From Sipunculus nudus (Eukaryota; Annelida; Sipuncula; Golfingiida; Sipunculidae), in contig CM049320.1 of the NCBI GenBank assembly GCA_026874595.1, positions 45,518,714 through 45,582,713 of the forward strand: DNA of 64,000 nt. Direction: 5' to 3'. Below the pieces are notes generated by a model that ran no database searches, was not told the DNA's origin, and saw only the letters and a program-made list of their open reading frames with translations. Shown here one piece after another: positions 58,631 through 64,000 of the stretch (positions are counted from its first letter, which is position 1; each line of letters opens with the position of its first letter). The translations under genes were made by a program, and so were the position numbers.

Positions 58631-59965
58631 CGGCATTTCGGTGAATCAGTATAACGAAGTGGCATGAGTAGTTCCTAAAAAACACAAATTTATAGGTACA
58701 AATTTGACTTTTTTTTAAAGATCAGTGGGAAAATTAAAAAATTTGATTTTTTTTAGTTTTTTTTTTTTCTCCATTTCAATTAATTCAGGAATTATAAACT
58801 GTACCAATCAGATGATTCGAGAATTAATTTAACTGTCTCTATATAGAAAAGCTAAAAATACACAGTTATTATTATTATTTTATCAGATCAGGGGTTTTGT
58901 AATACCCAAACGCCATCGAGAATCTTACCAAACAGTCATGCAAACACATGCATGCATTTCAGAGTTGTCTATGTTTACAGAAATACCTAGGGGGCACTTT
59001 ACTCAGGGAGAAGCCCGGCCAGAAGACCGTTGCCCCCTGATCAATGGACTGTCTCTCTTAATTACACATTGTGCGGAAAATGCAATGACGAATTCTGTCG
59101 CTCTTTCTTTAGAATGTATAGAGGATCTCCACTCTTGAATGTGGAGATCCATGATATTTAAAAAGTCGAAAACACCCTTAAATGCCTTCTCCCGAGATTT
59201 CAAATATTCTTGCAACAGTCTTGTTAAAATAAAAACGTTAACACTATTCTGGATATACTAAGTACTAAATAAATTTAATTCTTTTATGTCTTTTGCTTTA
59301 CCCCTAATTTTAAAATTTGATGTTAATATGACCTGAGTTTTCTGTAAGGGTATAATAATAATCTTTCACCCTTAAGTTAACTATTAAGGAGTTATTTTAT
59401 TTTAAGATGACAGATGTAATTAAATATATTGTAAATAAAATAAATTTATCATTAATGGGATGAATCCCCTCTGGCCGCTATGCTACACCTACAAAATACG
59501 TATCAAGTATCAGTGTTACCTTTTAGATTTCAAATCCTTTTAGAGTTAATTCCCAGGCGGGAGCTCATCCGTGCCAATGAAACTTCAAAGAAAGGCGTGT
59601 GAGCATTGGCAGACCAGTTTCAGTACGGAAAGACACAAGCTGCGAATGTTCTGAATCGCAAAGACCGAATATCTAGCCACTTTCGAGGAAAATTCTGTCA
59701 GTGACAGAAAGCGGTTCTGCTCCAAAATGAGGAACTGAACCTCTCGGTATGAGATTGCCCGTACAGCCAACGTTCCGTCCAGCGAACCTTTGTTTCAGGA
59801 AAACGCCCTCAGCTACGCAAGCGAGCTCCGCAAACCTGCCTACTAAGGACAACTGGCTATAAAGGACAAAATATGTATATATTGTTACGGAACCTAATAT
59901 AAACAGATCACATATGCATGATGAACACAAATTTTGTAATGGAGATGAAAAAAAAAATCAGATTC
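58631..59965. other. Low-repeat spacer
   Basis: No gene recognised. Frames of 60-85 codons overlap on both strands at 58,938-59,215 and 59,585-59,930 in GC-richer DNA but lack known motifs. A perfect hairpin GGATCTCCAC / GTGGAGATCC with an 8-base loop lies at 59,123-59,150. Confidence 0.35.
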
Positions 59966-60660
59966 TGTAACACTAGGCAGCGGGAAATGTCTAGGGGAAT
60001 GAATAAAGAAGTCAGTGTTTTTTTGTTAACAAATAACTATAATTTATTCCTAAAACAATCCTAACAATACAATACACTAAATCAATACAATTATACAGTG
60101 AAACGGCGGTATAGCAACAAGTCAATACAATCACACAGAAAGATAATGTGACAATACCTGGATACCAACAGTGTCACCAAGATAAGTCCTTTGATTGTAA
60201 CTCTCAGAGAATGACAGTCCAGTGGAAAGTTCTTGCAACAACACAAAGTAAACTGAAGTCCAATGTATAAAATCCAGGAAAGTTCTTGAAATATCTATAA
60301 TTGCCCCATTCATCGGATAAGGTCTTAGAATCTGACACGCTTCTGCGTCCGCTGGTATCTGCTCTGCTATCTGCCTCCTGGTTCTAAAAAAAAACCAGCC
60401 CTTTATATCCCTTTACACCCTAAGCCGGGAACCTTCAACTTCTCGAACAGTCTATAAGGACCCTACTCCACAGTAAACACGCGTTTCAGGAATTCTCTAG
60501 AAAGACGTAGCCGTGTGTCTCTACACATACCAGCTAAAATCACGTGACCCGCGACCAAGCGTTAAAGCTCATGGCCCACATGACAACGAGAGTTCAACCA
60601 GTACGGAATGTAACAACAACACGAGTTACGCCCGTGTAACATAATAGAGCACCTGTAACA
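59966..60660 (-). mobile_element. 3' LTR of a Ty3/gypsy retrotransposon
   Basis: On the minus strand the LTR starts TGTTACAGGTGC (60,660) directly after a polypurine tract and ends GTGTTACA (59,966), about 695 bp with TG...CA ends. It contains a TATA-like GGATATAAAGG at about 60,401-60,411 and an AATAAA at about 60,038-60,045 (minus strand), fitting U3-R order. The second LTR is not in the window. A target duplication cannot be tested without it. Confidence 0.8.
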
Positions 60661-60670
60661 CTCCCCCTCC
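60661..60670 (-). other. Polypurine tract
   Basis: GGAGGGGGAG on the minus strand, immediately upstream of the LTR start: the expected plus-strand primer site of an LTR retrotransposon. It fixes the LTR boundary. Confidence 0.85.
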
Positions 60671-60794
60671 TGTACAAAAAAAGAGAAAGTTTTCACGGAA
60701 AACTTCATTTTTGCGATCACAATCACTAAAATTTTTACAACATCTCAAAATCATCTTATCTACAACATTACATAAACATCTTGTTTACAACATT

Positions 60795-62092
60795 TCATAA
60801 ACATCTCGATAAGCAATCAGCAAGTACATTGTCTTTCCCTTTAATGTGTTTGATTTCAAGGTTGTAATCTTGTAAGAACAAACTCCATCTCAACAAGCTT
60901 TGATTTTTACACTTCAACTTGTTCATTAACGTGAGGGGATTGTGATCACTGAAGACAATGATAGGCCAGACTGATAAAGTAACATAACCTTCAAAATGCT
61001 GCAATGCCAAAATCAAAGCCAAACATTCTTTTTCAATAGTGGAGTAGTTTTTCTGGTTTGCATTAAACTTTCTTGAGATATAACAAATTGGATGATCTAT
61101 GCCATCATTGCCTTCTTGTAACAACACAGCACCAGCAGCAGTATCACTAGCATCTACAGCTTACTTAAAAGGCACTGAAAAGTCTGGAGCTGCTAAAACT
61201 GGTGAACTTTGCAGAATGGCTTTCAAATTCTGAAATGCATTTTCACACTGAACATTCCATACAAACTTTTGTTTCTTCTTAACCAAATTAGTCAAAGGGT
61301 TAGCTACAGCAGCAAAATTAGGACAAAACTTCCTGTAGTACCCAATCATACCAAGAAAACGCATTATTTGCTTTTTGTTTTCTTGTCTAGGAATCGCAGA
61401 AATAGCACTTATCTTAGCTTCATGAGGTTTTACCTGACCCAGCCCTACAATATGAACCAAAAATGTTACTTGTGCATTACAAAACTCAGATTTCACTAAG
61501 TTGACGGTCAGACGTGCTTCACTGAGTCTTTCGAAGAGGTCGCGAAGAATTTGCAGATGTTAACCCAGGTGTCGCTGTACACGATAAGGTCATCAATACT
61601 GTATATTCGTCGCAGCCCTGAATGTCCTTGACAACCATATGGATGAGGCGCTGGAACGTGGCTGGCGAGCTCTTCATGCCAAACGGCATAACTTTATACT
61701 GGTACAGTCCTTGCGGCGTCACAAATGCGGATACTTCTTTCGCTCGTTCTGTCAGCGGAACTTGCCAGAATCCTTTTAGCAAGTCAAACTTGGAGACATA
61801 TCTGGAGCTACCGACTCTATCAATACAATCATCGATCCTCGGAATGGGGAACGTGTCAGTTTTGGTGACAGAGTTCAGTTTTCGATAATCTGTCCACAGA
61901 CGGTAACTTCCATCCAGCTACTGATACTAGATTCAATAAAATCATTGTCCAGCAAATATTGAATCTCATCCAGTAAATACTTTTGCTTTTCTGGATTCAG
62001 TCTATATGGATGTTACTTGAATGCGCTTGCCTCGCAAACATCGACGTCATGGCACAACATGTCAGTTCGCGTTGGAATGTCACTAAACAAAT
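60795..62092 (-). pseudogene. pol: Ty3/gypsy pol fragment: reverse transcriptase and RNase H, broken
   Basis: Read on the minus strand, this is the 3' half of a gypsy-type pol. Reverse transcriptase finger/palm motifs lie at about 61,885-61,600, including F-D-L-L-K-G-F-W-Q (catalytic Asp) and P-F-G-M-x-x-S-P-A-T-F-Q. The thumb/connection follows at 61,496-61,164 (R-F-L-G-M-x-G-Y-Y-R-K-F), then RNase H at 61,160-60,795 with D-A-S-D, E-K-E and S-D-H-N-P-L motifs and a final L-A-D-C-L-S-R before the stop at 60,795-60,797. Breaks are several: a deletion and frameshift near 61,910, a small insertion that splits the Tyr-x-Asp-Asp catalytic motif near 61,595, a frameshift near 61,500-61,520, and an in-frame stop near 61,161-61,163. 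An earlier stop lies near 62,015. Integrase does not follow RNase H; only ~125 bp separate the stop from the polypurine tract. The upstream part (protease, gag, possibly integrase) is cut off by the satellite. Not functional. Confidence 0.88.
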
Positions 62093-64000
62093 TCATTAGG
62101 CCATTTAGAACCTCTTACGAACGTCGTTTTCGCCGTAATCAGCTCGATTTTCACGTAATTCAAAATCGTGTTTTGTGCAAAAATGGTCGATTTAAATTTC
62201 GAAAGAAGCGTTTTAGAAGCTTCATTAGGCCATTTAGAACCTGTTACGAACGTCGTTTTCGCCGAAATCAGCTCGGTTTTCGCGTAATACAAGATCGTGT
62301 TTTGTGCAAAAATGGCCGATTTAAATTGCGAAAGAAGCATTTTAGAAGCTTCATTAGGCCATTTAGTACCTGTTACAAACGTCGTTTTCGCCGAAATAAG
62401 CTCGGTTTTCGCGTAATACAAGATCGTGTTTTGTGCAAAAATGGCCGATTTAAATTGCGAAAGAAACGTTTTAGAAGCTTCTTTAGGCCATTTAGAACCT
62501 GTTACAAACGTCGTTTTCGCATAAAAATCAGCTCGGTTCTCGCGTAATACAAGATCGTGTTTTGAGCAAAAATGGCCGATTTAAATTGCGAAAGAAACGT
62601 TTTAGAAGCTTCTTTAGGCCATTTAGAACCTGTTACAAACGTCGTTTTCGCATAAAAATCAGCTCGGTTTTCGCGTAATACAAGATCGTGTTTTGTGCAA
62701 AAATGGCCGATTTAATTTGCGAAAGAAGCGTTTTAGAAGCTTCATTAGGCCATTTAGAACCTGTTACAAACGTTTTCGTTGAAAAAACAGCTCGGTTTTC
62801 GCGTAATACAAAATCGTGTTTTGTGCAAAAATGGCCGATTTAAATTGCGAAAGAAGCGTTTTAGAAGCTTCATTAGGCCATTTAGAACCTGTTACAAATG
62901 TCGTTTTCGCCGAAATGAGCTCGGTTTTCGCGTAATACAAGATCGTGTTTTGTGGAAAAATGGCCGATTTAAATTGCGAAAGAAGCGTTTTAGAAGCTTC
63001 ATTAGGCCATTTAGAACCTGTTACAAACGTCGTTTTCCCTGAAATCAGCTCAGTTTTCGCGTAATACAAGATCGTTTTTTGTGCAAAAATGGCCTATTTA
63101 AATTGCGTAAGGAGCGTTTTAGAAGCTTCATCAGGCCATTTAGAACCTGTTACGAACGTCGTTTTCGCCGAAATCAGCTCAGTTTTCGCGTAATACAAAA
63201 TCGTGTTTTGTGCAAAAATGGCCGATTTAAATTGCAAAAGAAGCGTTTTAGAAGCTTCATTAGGCCATTTAGAACCTGTTACAAACGTCGTTTTCGTTGA
63301 AATCAGCTCGGTTTTCGCGTAATACAAAATCGTGTTTTGTGCAAAAATGGCCGATTTAAATTGCGAAAGAAGCGTTTTAGAAGCATCATTAGGCCATTAA
63401 GAACCTGTTACAAACGTCGTTTTCGCCGAAATGAGCTCGGTTTTCGCGTAATACAAGATCGTGTTTTGTGGAAAAATGGCCGATTTAAATTGCGAAAGAA
63501 GCGTTTTAGAAGCTTCATTAGGCCATTTAGAACCTTTTACAAACGTCGTTTTCGCCGAAATCAGCTCGGTTTTCGCGTAATACAAGATCGTGTTTTGTGG
63601 AAAAATGGCCGATTTAAATTGCGAAAGAAGCGTTTTAGAAGCTTCCTTAGGCCATTTAGAACCTTTTACAAACGTCGTTTTCGCCGAAATCAGCTCGGTT
63701 TTCGTGTAATACAAGATCGTGTTTTGTTCAAAAATGGAAGATTTAAATTGCGAAAGAAGCGTTTTAGAAGCTTCATTAGGCCATTTAGAACCTGTTACGA
63801 ACGTCGTTTTCGCCGAAATCAGCTCGGTTTTCGCGTAATTCAAAATCGTGTTTTGTGCAAAAATGGCCGATTTAAAGTGCAAAAGAAGCGTTTTAGAAGC
63901 TTCATGAGGCCATTTAGAACCTGTTACGAACGTCGTTTTTGCCGAAATCAGCTCGGTTTTCGCGTAATACAAAATCGTGTTTTGTGGAAAAATGGCCGAT
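62092..64000. repeat. 129-bp satellite array, open on both strands
   Basis: About 14.8 head-to-tail units, marked by TTC(A/T)TTAGGCCATTTAGAACC at 62,092, 62,221, 62,350, 62,479, 62,610, 62,741, 62,869, 62,998, 63,127, 63,256, 63,385, 63,514, 63,643, 63,772 and 63,901. Spacing is 129 bp in all but three units (131, 131, 128). Every unit but a few has a HindIII site (AAGCTT). Since 129 = 43 codons, frames run open on both strands for up to 191 codons; the plus-strand peptide is Arg/Lys-rich, the minus-strand one has a G-S-K-W-P-N-E-A-S-K start per unit. Neither resembles a known protein. The array runs off the window. Confidence 0.95.

Noticed and set aside
60661-60797. Deletion of integrase from the retrotransposon as the only explanation
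   Set aside because: The short RNase H-to-LTR distance fits the native order of Gmr1-like elements, so a deletion need not be assumed; still undecided.
62092-64000. CRISPR-like array
   Set aside because: The units are contiguous with no unique spacers and the genome is eukaryotic; it is a satellite.

Overview
The window looks like nuclear DNA of a mollusc, most likely a bivalve. It is AT-rich and has no operons and no long host ORFs. It is built almost entirely of nested, decayed transposable elements. The clearest clue to the lineage is the abundance of interspersed repeats that carry a tetranucleotide (GACG/GACA)n tract beside one terminus and tandem repeat cores. That layout is known from bivalve 'pearl' elements and from Helentron-derived non-autonomous elements (HINE/DINE). 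The species cannot be told from the sequence.

Three Helentron-like families fill about 1-46,150. In window coordinates each has a low-coordinate end made of a palindrome or hairpin plus a short internal inverted repeat, and a high-coordinate end that terminates in the complement of that repeat. Family A runs from AACAAGGGACCCATGGGTC + GCTCAGCTGA to TCAGCTGAGCTAAAAA. Family B runs from AACAAGGCCTACAGGCCT + GCGAACCTGTG to CACAGGTTCGCTAAAAA. Family C runs from CTAGAATACGGGTAGTCGAC + TATCCGCC to GGCGGATACAA. Read in the Helitron2/Helentron sense (terminal repeat at the 5' end, internal repeat plus stem-loop at the 3' end), nearly all copies lie on the minus strand; C at 37,471-39,204 is on the plus strand. 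Copies are nested in one another (A in A, A in B, C in A, C in B), and paralogous empty sites let several insertions be placed to the base.

Two hAT-type insertions have perfect 8-bp target-site duplications: 20,202-28,830 (CTTGAGAA, itself loaded with A and B copies) and 49,799-51,879 (GCCAGCTC). Both carry subterminal arrays of a hexamer (AGGTAC or TAATAG). Other inverted-repeat elements lie at 16,969-17,882, about 46,826-49,786, about 49,791-52,740, 53,768-54,347 and 54,350-55,857.

The interval 53,400-59,900 is the least repetitive. It holds a possible divergent promoter with candidate small first coding exons on both strands near 56,018 and 56,122; neither product is recognised. From 59,966 to about 62,090 lies the 3' half of a broken Ty3/gypsy retrotransposon on the minus strand (reverse transcriptase, RNase H, polypurine tract, LTR). 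It abuts a 129-bp satellite (about 15 copies to the window end) whose unit is a whole number of codons, so long ORFs stay open on both strands.

No rRNA, tRNA, CRISPR array or complete protein-coding gene was found. Boundaries of Helentron copies are from eye alignment and are good to a few bases at termini and to tens of bases elsewhere.
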